Translations under genes and position numbers: made by a program | In this document: positions 1 to 8,354 of the stretch, piece after piece | Position numbering within the stretch: the first letter of the stretch is position 1 | How the letters are laid out: every line of letters starts with the position of its first letter | The notes under the pieces: generated by a model | Database searches by the model: none | What the model saw: the letters and a program-made list of their open reading frames with translations, nothing else | What the model was told of the DNA's origin: nothing | Origin: JAWPMT01 sp965267435 | Lineage (GTDB): Bacteria > Bacteroidota > Bacteroidia > Cytophagales > Cyclobacteriaceae | Reading direction: 5' to 3' | Length of the DNA stretch: 64,000 nt | Assembly (NCBI GenBank): GCA_965267435.1 | Contig: OZ253960.1 | Span: 3,410,001-3,474,000, forward strand

Positions 1-198
1 ACCTTTAATGTTCCGATCAACTATTATCCAATGGACGAATCTGACGATCTGGATAAGTCTGAGTTGCTTGCCAAAATCAAGCGACTTGAAAGGGAACTTC
101 AGGATTCTAAGCTGAAGGAAGAAGGCTATCGTATGATGATCGAGATAGCGGAGAAGGACTTCAAAATACCTATCAGAAAAAAGCCCGGCACCAAGTAA
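1..198 (+). CDS. IS3-family transposase OrfA, C-terminal part (5' truncated by window)
   Basis: Frame 1 is open from the first base to TAA at 196-198 and encodes 65 residues. The visible part is the charged, heptad-rich coiled coil that normally follows the helix-turn-helix in IS3 OrfA (leucines and isoleucines at regular spacing around residues 17-45). OrfA binds the IS ends and fuses to OrfB by -1 frameshifting to form the active OrfAB transposase. Its frame overlaps the open extension of the orfB frame. The start and the helix-turn-helix lie to the left of the window. Confidence 0.8.
   Translation, partial: TFNVPINYYPMDESDDLDKSELLAKIKRLERELQDSKLKEEGYRMMIEIAEKDFKIPIRKKPGTK
177..183 (+). 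promoter_or_regulatory. -1 programmed frameshift site (A AAA AAG) joining orfA to orfB
   Basis: In the orfA frame the codons are AGA AAA AAG, so the heptamer reads A|AAA|AAG, the canonical X XXY YYZ site used by IS3 elements. After a -1 slip, reading continues at 183 in the same frame as orfB (position 243) with no stop in between. The fused protein would therefore be OrfAB. Recognition is from sequence and frame; no stimulatory structure was modelled. Confidence 0.75.
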
Positions 199-242
199 TT
201 ACGACCTTAAAGGACAGACACCCTCGTATCGCTCTGGGACGA

Positions 243-1115
243 TTGTGTCCATTATTTGGTATCACCAGACAATCCTATTACCAGCACTACTGGCATCAGC
301 AAACGACCAGGTTTGAAGAGGAGCTGGTCATTCGAGAGGTCTTAAGACTCCGACAAACTCATCGTAGAATGGGAGGTAGGAAGCTCTACGAGTTGCTGGA
401 ACCCTTCATGCTTGAGCATCAAATCAAGATGGGCAGAGATGCGCTATTTGATGTCTTATCCTCTCGTAATCTGTTAGTTAAGCGTAGAAAAAGAAGAGTG
501 GTTACTACACAATCCTTTCATTGGCTGCGGAAGTACCCCAACCAGATTCGAGAGTTTGTGCCTCGTAAGCCCAACGAGCTTTGGGTAAGCGACATCACAT
601 ATTGGAAAATTGAATCTGGACATTTGTACATCAGCTTTGTCACTGATGCTTATTCGAGAAAGATCGTCGGCTACCATGTAGCGGATACGCTAGAATCAAT
701 TGAAACAGTCCAAGCATTGCGTATGGCCATTGACAACAGTGAGGGATCACTTAACAACTTGATCCATCATTCAGATCGAGGTATCCAATACTGCTCATCT
801 ACATACGTGTCGCTTTTGGAGAAACATGGAATCGGTATATCAATGACCGAGAATGGTGATCCTTTGGAGAACCCAATAGCCGAACGAGTCAATGGTATCA
901 TTAAGAATGAATATCTGGACTGCTATCAAGTAGGTACGCTACCCGTAGCTAAGCAGCTGCTGGATCGTGTCATCGAAGTATACAATAATGAAAGACCCCA
1001 CATGAGCCTGGGACAACTGACACCAGACCAAGTCCACGCAGAAGCCTTAGAGACTGAAAAACTATGGAAAAAACGAGTGTTTGTAAATCGATTACAGGAC
1101 TATCGAAAATTGTAA
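243..1115 (+). CDS. IS3-family transposase OrfB (DDE integrase catalytic domain)
   Basis: This catalytic subunit cuts and joins IS ends. Numbered from the TTG at 243, an HTH_21-type region (about 1-85) precedes the integrase core. The catalytic triad is visible: D117 (WVSDITY), D178 (HHSDRG) and E214 (IAERVNG), with the 35-residue D-E spacing typical of IS3. The frame is open back through 183, and the upstream translation (HPRIALGRL) looks like a normal OrfB start. The natural product is thus probably the OrfAB frameshift fusion, and 243 is only the first possible independent start. The C-terminus (NERPHMSLG) is also typical. Confidence 0.93.
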   Translation: MCPLFGITRQSYYQHYWHQQTTRFEEELVIREVLRLRQTHRRMGGRKLYELLEPFMLEHQIKMGRDALFDVLSSRNLLVKRRKRRVVTTQSFHWLRKYPNQIREFVPRKPNELWVSDITYWKIESGHLYISFVTDAYSRKIVGYHVADTLESIETVQALRMAIDNSEGSLNNLIHHSDRGIQYCSSTYVSLLEKHGIGISMTENGDPLENPIAERVNGIIKNEYLDCYQVGTLPVAKQLLDRVIEVYNNERPHMSLGQLTPDQVHAEALETEKLWKKRVFVNRLQDYRKL

Positions 1116-1140
1116 ATTACCAATAGGACTATATGTGAAA

Positions 1141-1167
1141 CCTGTAAACTTATTTTAGGACGAGTCA
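1141..1167 (+). repeat. Right terminal inverted repeat of the IS3-family element (inferred)
   Basis: The stretch after orfB contains TGTAAACTTATTTTAGGAC and ends in GAGTCA. Its complement begins TGACTCGTCC, as expected of an IS3-type left end. The boundary is inferred from the terminal CA dinucleotide and the position about 50 bp past the orfB stop. The partner repeat is not in the window. Confidence 0.55.
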
Positions 1168-1321
1168 GCCGCAATGATTCGTGCGGTGGGGCGCCTTCGC
1201 CAAGGCTTCGGCGACCAAAGAGCACCATCACCAAAGCTCGGCGTCCAATCGGCGCCCAGTCAATATTCCTCGACAGTCGACGACTATTATCCCTAATTTT
1301 GAGCTCCCGAATCATTAGGAC

Positions 1322-2557
1322 TTGAACAAGAAAAAAATATTCAACGACCCAGTCTACGGATTTATCTCCATCCAGAGTGACCTGGTCTTTGATATCATCC
1401 AGCACCCCTACTTCCAGCGGCTGAGGCGCATCCGGCAGCTGGGTCTTACGGACTTTGTCTACCCCGGTGCATTGCACACACGCTTTCATCACGCCCTGGG
1501 GGCCATGCACCTGATGAGCAAGGCGCTCGACTCGCTACGCAGCAAGGGGCACATGATCTTCGACGCGGAATACGAAGCGGCCATCATCGCGATACTGCTG
1601 CACGACATCGGGCACGGACCTTTCTCCCATACGCTGGAGTTCAGCCTCTTCAAGGGGATCCGCCATGAGCAGATCACGCTCTGGACCCTGCGCCGCCTCA
1701 ATGACGAGATGCACGGGCGGCTCAACATGGCCATCCAGGTGTTTGAGGGGCGGTATCCACGCAAGTTTCTCCACCAGCTCGTCTCCAGCCAGCTGGATAT
1801 GGATCGGCTCGACTACCTGCAGCGGGACTGCTTCTTCACGGGTGTGCACGAAGGCACCATCGGCGCCGAGCGCATCATCAAGATGCTCAACCTCCACAAC
1901 GACGAATTGGTGGTAGAGGAAAAGGCCATCTACAGCCTGGAGAACTTCCTCAGCGCACGACGACTCATGTACTGGCAGGTATACCTTCACAAGACGTCAA
2001 TCAGCGCAGAGCGCATGCTCATCGAGCTGATCAAAAGAGCCAAACAACTGACACAGAATGGAAAGGAGGTGAAGGCGACGCCAGCCTTGCAGCTCTTCCT
2101 TGAGCGCGACATCACTGTGAAGGACTTCGAGGAAGATCCCAATATTTTGGACGTCTTTATGCTGATGGACGATACCGATATCTGGGGTTCGCTGAAGTTT
2201 TGGGCGCAGCATGAGGATCGGGTGCTGAAGACACTCAGCAATATGCTGATCAACCGTCAACTGTTTCGGGTGCAGCTCACGAATGAGAAGATCGATACGG
2301 AGGCCTTCGATGCGCTGACCAAAGAAGTGGCGACAACTATGAAGCTGACAGAGAACGAGGCGAAGTACTTTGTAAGAAAGGGGAAGGTCACCAACTCCGC
2401 GTATATCGCGTCCGATCAGAGTATCCGCGTGCTCATGAAAGACGGCCGTGTGCTGGATGTGGCCAACGCCACGGATCTACCCAATATCAAGGCGATGAGC
2501 AAGATCGTAAAGAAGTACTACTGCTGCTGGCCAAAGCAAATCCAACACACCTGGTAG
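1322..2557 (+). CDS. HD-domain phosphohydrolase (dNTPase/SAMHD1-like superfamily), 411 aa
   Basis: A soluble metal-dependent phosphohydrolase. The N-terminal signature FNDPVYGFI and HTRFHHALG (about 51-60) are typical of this family. The HD pair is H94-D95 (LLHDIGHGPFSH) and the distal metal ligand region is D161/D164 (LDMDRLDYLQRD). Length fits the family. The start is TTG at 1322: an in-frame TAG lies two codons upstream and no ATG precedes the conserved DPVYGFI. The substrate cannot be read from sequence; relatives hydrolyse dNTPs or remain unassigned. It lies about 155 bp downstream of the IS end, so the IS may have altered its promoter. Confidence 0.9.
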   Translation: MNKKKIFNDPVYGFISIQSDLVFDIIQHPYFQRLRRIRQLGLTDFVYPGALHTRFHHALGAMHLMSKALDSLRSKGHMIFDAEYEAAIIAILLHDIGHGPFSHTLEFSLFKGIRHEQITLWTLRRLNDEMHGRLNMAIQVFEGRYPRKFLHQLVSSQLDMDRLDYLQRDCFFTGVHEGTIGAERIIKMLNLHNDELVVEEKAIYSLENFLSARRLMYWQVYLHKTSISAERMLIELIKRAKQLTQNGKEVKATPALQLFLERDITVKDFEEDPNILDVFMLMDDTDIWGSLKFWAQHEDRVLKTLSNMLINRQLFRVQLTNEKIDTEAFDALTKEVATTMKLTENEAKYFVRKGKVTNSAYIASDQSIRVLMKDGRVLDVANATDLPNIKAMSKIVKKYYCCWPKQIQHTW

Positions 2558-2719
2558 GGTCCGTGCGTCGACCTTTGTATAAAGTGAAGAACTTGCTGCA
2601 AAAACATCTAAATTTGGCTTCCATAAACGATCACACCCAGACAATTGGCTCGGCTCCTCTTTTCAATCATCGGTCTCTAAGAATGAATTTACATCAGCAT
2701 ACCAGCAAGGAGGATTCCT

Positions 2720-3358
2720 TTGGAGATCATCGCTAACAATATCAGCAAGCGCTACCGCCGGCAGTGGGTTTTCAGAGACCTCAACCACCACTTCGCCGCT
2801 GGCTCATGTTGGGCCATCTGTGGTCCTAATGGATCGGGCAAGAGCACATTGCTTAAGATCCTCTCAGGCTACACCAGTCCTACCAAGGGGAAGATCGAGT
2901 ATCAGCAATCGGGCAGTGCAGTCGCAGAGGAGCAGGTGGTGACACAGTTTAGTTTCGTGGCGCCGTACCAACAGCTGATCGAGGAATATACTCTGCTCGA
3001 ACAGCTCCAATTCCACTTCAAATTCAAGGAGGCACTACTGCCCAATTCTGAGATAGTCGAGCGTGCCGGATTGGAAGGTGCTGAGCACAAGTTTATCCAT
3101 GAGTTCTCATCTGGGATGAAGCAGCGGCTAAAGCTGGCACTGGCATTATTCTCAGGATGTGAGTGCCTGTTTTTGGATGAACCGACATCCAATCTGGACG
3201 AGAAAGGGATCGAGTGGTATCAGCAGGAAATGTTGTCGATAAAGGGGAATAAAAACATCATAATCGCGTCAAACCAGCGTTATGAATACGCATTTACCGA
3301 CCAGATTATTCAAATTAGCGACTTTATTTCGGGGTCACTCAATAGCTCAAAGCATTAG
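2720..3358 (+). CDS. ABC transporter ATP-binding protein, 212 aa
   Basis: A single nucleotide-binding domain: Walker A GPNGSGKST (35-43), signature FSSGMKQR (129-136), Walker B CLFLDEPTSNLD (149-160). The switch region reads ASNQ (about 183-186), so the usual H-loop histidine is absent. The start is TTG at 2720, preceded by AAGGAGG, an unusually good ribosome binding site for this phylum. No permease gene is adjacent, so the membrane partner must be encoded elsewhere. Resemblance to NosF/CcmA-like small ATPases is general only. Transport direction and substrate are unknown. Confidence 0.88.
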   Translation: MEIIANNISKRYRRQWVFRDLNHHFAAGSCWAICGPNGSGKSTLLKILSGYTSPTKGKIEYQQSGSAVAEEQVVTQFSFVAPYQQLIEEYTLLEQLQFHFKFKEALLPNSEIVERAGLEGAEHKFIHEFSSGMKQRLKLALALFSGCECLFLDEPTSNLDEKGIEWYQQEMLSIKGNKNIIIASNQRYEYAFTDQIIQISDFISGSLNSSKH

Positions 3359-3418
3359 TTCTTAATTTATCATATTTTTATAAGCGCAATTTCTTACTTC
3401 ATAACAACAACAGCAGTC

Positions 3419-3916
3419 ATGAAATACGTACTGAACACTATTTCCGCATTGAGCTTCCTGGCTCTAGTGATCTTCGCTTCCTGCGGCGGGGACGACCCAG
3501 TAGATGAAAAATCTGATGGCCAATTGCAAGCAGAACGCATGGACGGAACCTGGACGATCGCTAATGTCCAGTTTGACACGCAAGAAAGAAACGACACATG
3601 GGGCACCAGCTTCACCATTACGTTCGACGACGCCACCGAAGGAGCCGAAGGCGTATGGGGTGGTGATTTCACTACCAGTGGTCATAGTACTGATGAGCCG
3701 GACGCACTCGAAGTGTGGCCTGCAACAGGAACATGGGATTTCTTAGGTGCCAGTCTTGCCGAAACGCAAACATTCGTTAGGAATGATGGTGTGGAGGTGG
3801 ATGTGGCTGTGACCGCTTCCACAATTGTTCTCACATTTACAGTGGACGATCCCTCTGGCAGAAGTGAGGCGATTTATGACCTTCCGTGGGTCTTCGAACT
3901 CAACAAGGTTCAATAG
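3419..3916 (+). CDS. Putative lipoprotein, 165 aa
   Basis: The N-terminus has a basic residue, a hydrophobic segment and a lipobox ending at Cys22 (FASCGGDD), so a lipid-anchored export product is predicted. An acidic linker follows, then a beta-rich domain starting MDGTWTIANVQF, similar in flavour to lipocalin-like domains of Bacteroidota lipoproteins. No catalytic motif is visible. It sits between the ABC ATPase and a clear terminator, probably as its own unit. Function unknown. Confidence 0.75.
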   Translation: MKYVLNTISALSFLALVIFASCGGDDPVDEKSDGQLQAERMDGTWTIANVQFDTQERNDTWGTSFTITFDDATEGAEGVWGGDFTTSGHSTDEPDALEVWPATGTWDFLGASLAETQTFVRNDGVEVDVAVTASTIVLTFTVDDPSGRSEAIYDLPWVFELNKVQ

Positions 3917-3943
3917 CAACCCCACGAGACACAAAGAAATGAA

Positions 3944-3967
3944 AGCGGCTGAATGGCCGCTTTTTTT
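3944..3967 (+). terminator. Rho-independent terminator after the 3419 lipoprotein gene
   Basis: Stem AGCGGC / GCCGCT with a six-base loop, followed by seven T. It lies 28 bp past the stop codon of the lipoprotein gene. Confidence 0.85.
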
Positions 3968-4161
3968 GTGGCGTTACTACACTGCGATTACTCCTTAGGG
4001 GCATTATCAGATCGATACGCTCGAACCCACATAAGTATCGAGCCATTCAAGAGGCGTTTTCATCAAAAATGAGCCCATGACTTTCATCAGAATCCACCTC
4101 CGACTGATGGACGTCATTCCTTTACTGACTTTTTGGGCCGAACTATGCAAAAAGATCCGCC

Positions 4162-4671
4162 ATGATCGTCGTCACCATAGTACTGGCAGTCCTTGTGGCT
4201 GTCCTGCTAGTCGTGCTACTTACGCCGCTCGTCTTTGAGATCGATACCACAGAAAATGTCTATCGCGTAAGTCTGAGAGGCCTGGTAAAAGTGTGGCCAG
4301 GAATTGAGGATGATACCTTTTGCCTGCATATACGGGTGCCATTCAAGCACTTCCGGGTGACCAAGTTCGCATCGACAAAGAAGCCGAAGGAAGCGAAGCC
4401 GAAGAAAAAGCTCTTTAGACAGAAGAGGAGCTCAGGAGCCCCTTCTGCCAAACAGATGTTTGCGGTTGTCAAGTCAATAAAGATCCAGGACTTTCGGCTA
4501 CAACTAGACACCAACGACTTCGCCAGGAACGGGCAACTGTATCCCCTCTTCTATTGGGTCAACCAACAGGGGCTCGATTGCTCGGTAAATTTTCAGGGGG
4601 AAAACCATTTGTCTTTCACGGCGAGCACCAGTCTGATGAAGATGGGATGGGCATGGATAAGAAACACATAA
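4162..4671 (+). CDS. Membrane-anchored protein resembling DUF2953 (YtfI-like), 169 aa
   Basis: One N-terminal transmembrane helix (about residues 2-23) is followed by a beta-type segment (FEIDTTENVYRVSLRGLVKVWPGI), a lysine-rich linker (about 73-95) and a C-terminal domain. This layout and the neighbouring GerW-family gene match the DUF2953-GerW (ytfI-ytfJ) pair known from spore-forming Firmicutes. The DUF2953 assignment is inference from layout and context, not a clear motif. The 32 bp gap to the next gene suggests co-transcription. Function is unknown in non-sporulating bacteria. Confidence 0.6.
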   Translation: MIVVTIVLAVLVAVLLVVLLTPLVFEIDTTENVYRVSLRGLVKVWPGIEDDTFCLHIRVPFKHFRVTKFASTKKPKEAKPKKKLFRQKRSSGAPSAKQMFAVVKSIKIQDFRLQLDTNDFARNGQLYPLFYWVNQQGLDCSVNFQGENHLSFTASTSLMKMGWAWIRNT

Positions 4672-4703
4672 GAATATTTTTTTCACCTTTTAATACGGTC
4701 GTT

Positions 4704-5072
4704 ATGGAAATGCATTTTGAAGATCTATTGAAGAACATCACCGAGTTTATGAGAACAGAGGCCACGACCGAGACAGTCATTGGCGAATCCTTCAAACTCG
4801 GGGAATTCGAATGTGTGCCTGTGATTCGCATAGGCATGGGATTTGGAAGCGGTGGCGGAGGCGGCAATGCTCCGAAAAGCGGTAAAGGCGAAGGACTCGG
4901 AGCCGGTGCCGGTATGGGCATAGAACCGATAGGATTCCTGGTCACTCATGGAGAGGAAATCTCATTCCTTGGAGTGAACAAGTCCAGCAAGGGGATCGCT
5001 GCTGCCTTTGAGAAAGTACCAGACCTGGTCGAAAAGTACATCAACAAAAACGCGGACGCCGAGGTGTCATAA
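4704..5072 (+). CDS. GerW (YtfJ) family protein, 122 aa
   Basis: The sequence shows the family pattern: an N-terminal helix (LLKNITEFM), GESFKLGEFECVPVIRIGMGFGSG, a long glycine-rich insert (about 47-75) and the C-terminal GFLVTHGEEISFLGV. The start at 4704 begins at the conserved MEMHFEDLL; an in-frame ATG at 4654 would add 17 residues without family character and would overlap the upstream gene. In Bacillus the homologue is needed for germination, a role that cannot apply to a Bacteroidota cell. The partner upstream is the DUF2953-like membrane protein. A strong terminator follows. Confidence 0.8.
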   Translation: MEMHFEDLLKNITEFMRTEATTETVIGESFKLGEFECVPVIRIGMGFGSGGGGGNAPKSGKGEGLGAGAGMGIEPIGFLVTHGEEISFLGVNKSSKGIAAAFEKVPDLVEKYINKNADAEVS

Positions 5073-5129
5073 ACGAAGATTCTGTAAGCGAAAACTGAGT
5101 GTCCGAGATGGTACCAGAAAAAGGAGTTA

Positions 5130-5157
5130 AGCGCAGCGATTTGCTGCGCTTTTTTTT
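5130..5157 (+). terminator. Rho-independent terminator after the GerW-family gene
   Basis: Perfect 8 bp stem AGCGCAGC / GCTGCGCT with a five-base loop and a run of eight T. It lies 58 bp past the gene and ends the two-gene unit. Confidence 0.9.
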
Positions 5158-5210
5158 ATCTACGGATGGGCACGACAAACTCAAAAACCTAACAACTCTA
5201 ACACTCACGA

Positions 5211-8177
5211 TCACCTCAGCACCAGCTTGATGCTCTGGCGCTCCGTACCCTCTTGATTGTGATTGACAAATTGCACTAGGTACAAGCCCGAAATGCCATT
5301 CAACTCCTCTGCCGCCAACAATTCATTGATCCCTTGTATCGTTTCCAGGATTCCTTTTTCTAAAACTACCCTGCCGGAAGAATCGAAGATTCTGAGCATT
5401 CCTTCGGACTTCAGGTTTCTTTCCTCGACATAGAATAGTGACCGATTGTCCCAATAGAGCTTGCCTTTGTCTCCATCTATGTTCTCGTCGATAGTTTCTT
5501 CGAGTAGCACCTCATCACGAAGCTTCCTAAAGGTGAATGCATGAGAGCCTGATAACAGACGAAGGTCACCTGTTGCAAGCGTGTCATACTGAGATAATTC
5601 CTCTTGATCAATATGATAGTCCGGAGGTATATGAAACGCCGCCTCACTATTCGCGGGAATACTTAACTCATACCTTACTTCCAGAGAGTCAATACGCTCC
5701 CATGATGTCTCTATCCGTCCACGGGCAGACTCATACGTGACCGACGAGCCATCCAGATCGGTGAAAAGAAATGGAGTAAGCTGGATATGCTCAAAACCAG
5801 GGAACTTAGGATCGGGATTGATACCTCCGATCGCACGAAAAAACCATTCGCTAATAGCGCCGAAATACATGTGGTTCATCGACCCACCGTACCACTGAGG
5901 GTCAAACTCCCAGGATTCATGGAGAGTCCTCGATCCACTAGAAGCCATCTTTCCCCATGATCGATGATCAGTGCGTGTTGCCAGCCGGTAGGCTAGGTCA
6001 TATTGACCAACCTTACAAAGAGCCGGGAGAATTGTCTTAGCACCCACCACTCCCACTTGCGTTTTATAGTCGTTTGCCACGATGCTCTCTACCAGACGGT
6101 CAGCTACCCTCTCAATCATCAATTCCGGCACGAGATCAAAATACAGCGCGACACTCTGTTCGGTTTGGGTACCCCTTCCGTAGGTCCCTGTTGACGGGTC
6201 AAAAAACTTACGGTGGAGGGCATCACCAATCTGTAGTTGCAGTGCCCTGAAAGAATCCGCATCAGTTTGCCTTCCCAGAACCGACGCGGCGTTCGCCATC
6301 GTCTTCGCTGCCTCGAAATAGAAAACGCCACTCAGAAACTCAGCAATGAAGGTGCTCGAAGGGGACTTCCAGTCACCAATTCCGGGGGGAGGAATCAGCC
6401 CCTTGCTTTTCCCCTCCCAATATTGCATGAAGTCCAACATCATTTGATAGTTCTCCGTAAGAACAGATTCCTGCCCATGGAATAAATAGAGTTGCCAAGG
6501 CACCAAAACGGTAGAGACGGTCCAGTCTATTAGGTTTTGGTAGCCCCACCCGGAGCTTGGGACGATTACCGGTATATTCCCATCAGGCCGCTGTGAGTCC
6601 CGATGGTCAGCCATCCACTTCTTGAAGGTTAGGTACGAATCAAAATTGAATAGGTAGCTCCCCGCCATGATGTGGCCATCTCCTGTCCACCCATTCTTCT
6701 CTCTGTGAGGGCAATCAGTCGGATAGCCCATGAGATTGGCCAACATCGAATTGTTAGCTACCTCCCATATATTGTTGAGAACTGGATTACTTGTTTCAAA
6801 TGTTGAGATTGGCTCTACGTCCGAGTGCAGTTCGATAGCCTTGATGTTTTCTGGCTTTAGAAAAAAATAGCTGTCTGAATATAACTCGAGCAATTGAAAG
6901 CCTTTGTAACTAAACTTGGGTGTGTATTCTATCCATCCCCCCGCCCTATCAAAGCTGAGCACATCCGTCTGAAACAACTCCTCACCCTTTGCTGTGTAGT
7001 GACCATCAATGTTGCCAGTAAGTACTCCATAAGTTTCGCCACCTTGTTCGGCGTGTCGAATAAAAATTTGTTGGGGCTGCCGCCTGTAGAGCCGCATGGA
7101 AATGATCCCAGATATGTTTTGTGGAAACTCCACAAACACGCGATGGCCAGCTATTTCATTCACTATGACAGGACTGTACTCGGCTGATTTGCGAATTGGC
7201 TCGATGTATTGCCACTCCAGGTGGCCGGTGTACGGCGTTACCACCTGCGGGCTGTGCCAACCTGCATCGTCGAGACCAGTGTGACTCCAGTGGTCCTTGA
7301 GGTCTGTAAAATCCTGTCCTTCACCGACGTAGATCGAATTGAACAGGTATGGACTCTCCTTTATCTTCCACTCATCGCTGGTCGAGATCACTTCCACTAA
7401 ACCGTCCTGATACCAAATGTACAGTTCTGCCGAGAAGGAAGGTCGGTCTCGCCATGATGCCTGATCGAAGTCCCAGGATGTTTCGGCCTGATGATTGAAC
7501 CAGCCGTTGCCAAGTTGTACGCCGACGGCATTGCCTCCTTCCCGGACCAGAGGTGTAACATCGTAGGCATTGTAAAACAGGCGCTTGTCGTACTTGGTGA
7601 AAATCGGATTGAGGTATTCATCGCCGACTTTTTGACCATTGATCTCGGCATGGTGCAAACCCCGAGAGGCTATATATAGCTTTGCTCGAATGATTTCGCT
7701 TTTGACCTCGAATCGTTTCCGGAAATAGGGTGTACTGCGATCTTCTAGCTCCTTGCCATCGCCAAGCCAGTCAACCCCTTTCAATCCATTACCAAAATAG
7801 CCAGTTTCGAAACTTGAGATATTACTATGTGTCTTGCCACCTTGCCCGTCGGCAACCTGAATCTTCCAATAGTAGCGAGTGTGAGACTGCAGCGGTGGGC
7901 CCTGATACTCGCAATATGGGCTTCCACCCAATACATCGCCAGAGTCCCAAAAGGCCTCCAGCGCGGTCGAATCCTCAAAGACCTGTAATCGATAACCTTT
8001 CTGCCTGACCTCTGTGTGCGAGGACCTCAGCTTCCACGAAAACACTGGGTGTGTGGCATCCACCGCCAGAGGCTTCCTAAGATGCTCTACACGCAAATCA
8101 TATACATCAAAAGGCTGCGGGTCCTGTGAACCTACTCCAGCACTTAATAATATCAATGAAAGAAGGTATGACTTCAA
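5211..8177 (-). CDS. Secreted GH78 alpha-L-rhamnosidase with type IX secretion C-terminal domain, 988 aa
   Basis: Predicted to release terminal alpha-L-rhamnose from polysaccharides or glycosides outside the cell. A signal peptide (1-17) is followed by an N-terminal Ig-like rhamnosidase domain (PVFSWKL; about 25-130), a beta-sandwich domain (about 150-330) and the concanavalin-like domain (about 340-460). The six-hairpin catalytic barrel carries the GH78 hallmark TDCPHREKNGWTGDGH near residue 490. A C-terminal beta domain follows. The last ~80 residues (RIFDSSGRVVLEKG ... GLYLVQF) are a T9SS type A sorting domain. No SusC/SusD pair or further rhamnose genes lie beside it. A Bacteroidota-type promoter is visible 34 bp upstream. 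Confidence 0.93.
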   Translation of the reverse strand: MKSYLLSLILLSAGVGSQDPQPFDVYDLRVEHLRKPLAVDATHPVFSWKLRSSHTEVRQKGYRLQVFEDSTALEAFWDSGDVLGGSPYCEYQGPPLQSHTRYYWKIQVADGQGGKTHSNISSFETGYFGNGLKGVDWLGDGKELEDRSTPYFRKRFEVKSEIIRAKLYIASRGLHHAEINGQKVGDEYLNPIFTKYDKRLFYNAYDVTPLVREGGNAVGVQLGNGWFNHQAETSWDFDQASWRDRPSFSAELYIWYQDGLVEVISTSDEWKIKESPYLFNSIYVGEGQDFTDLKDHWSHTGLDDAGWHSPQVVTPYTGHLEWQYIEPIRKSAEYSPVIVNEIAGHRVFVEFPQNISGIISMRLYRRQPQQIFIRHAEQGGETYGVLTGNIDGHYTAKGEELFQTDVLSFDRAGGWIEYTPKFSYKGFQLLELYSDSYFFLKPENIKAIELHSDVEPISTFETSNPVLNNIWEVANNSMLANLMGYPTDCPHREKNGWTGDGHIMAGSYLFNFDSYLTFKKWMADHRDSQRPDGNIPVIVPSSGWGYQNLIDWTVSTVLVPWQLYLFHGQESVLTENYQMMLDFMQYWEGKSKGLIPPPGIGDWKSPSSTFIAEFLSGVFYFEAAKTMANAASVLGRQTDADSFRALQLQIGDALHRKFFDPSTGTYGRGTQTEQSVALYFDLVPELMIERVADRLVESIVANDYKTQVGVVGAKTILPALCKVGQYDLAYRLATRTDHRSWGKMASSGSRTLHESWEFDPQWYGGSMNHMYFGAISEWFFRAIGGINPDPKFPGFEHIQLTPFLFTDLDGSSVTYESARGRIETSWERIDSLEVRYELSIPANSEAAFHIPPDYHIDQEELSQYDTLATGDLRLLSGSHAFTFRKLRDEVLLEETIDENIDGDKGKLYWDNRSLFYVEERNLKSEGMLRIFDSSGRVVLEKGILETIQGINELLAAEELNGISGLYLVQFVNHNQEGTERQSIKLVLR

Positions 8178-8210
8178 TGGTTCGTTTGGAAAAGGCGGTT
8201 TGAGAAGTTA

Positions 8211-8242
8211 GAAATTTACAAAAACGACAATCAACTATCCAA
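8211..8242 (-). promoter_or_regulatory. Candidate promoter of the rhamnosidase gene
   Basis: Read on the minus strand: TTG (8242-8240), 21 bp spacer, TAAATTTC (8218-8211). This is one base off the Bacteroidota -7 consensus TAnnTTTG. The implied 5' leader is about 25-30 bases. Confidence 0.4.
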
Positions 8243-8354
8243 TCGCCAATCACTAAATAAGCATGAAAAGCTTTCTGGTACTTGCCTGGCATGGAAGACG
8301 AGCTCGCAAATCGCTTTTTGCACGAGGACAATCTTTCTTATCTTCATTCCCCAT

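Larger units (their letters stand above)
1..1167 (+). mobile_element. IS3-family insertion sequence, right-hand part (left end outside the window)
   Basis: The end of OrfA, a complete OrfB with the DDE integrase core and a right terminal inverted repeat are present. The orfA stop codon lies within the open upstream extension of orfB, and an AAAAAAG slippery heptamer sits before that stop, the usual IS3 design. The inferred right end finishes in GAGTCA at 1167, because IS3-family ends are TG...CA. The left inverted repeat and the orfA start are missing, so the target duplication cannot be tested. No frameshift or stop is seen in what remains, so the copy may be active. Confidence 0.85.

Noticed and set aside
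1174..1270. GC-rich CTTCG/CGAAG-type stretch beside the IS end
   Set aside because: Pairs only over short arms and has no partner copy in the window apart from a vague likeness near 47200; too weak to call a repeat.
1100..1990. Long minus-strand open frames over the HD gene
   Set aside because: They are antisense shadows of a clearly conserved gene and carry no family motif.
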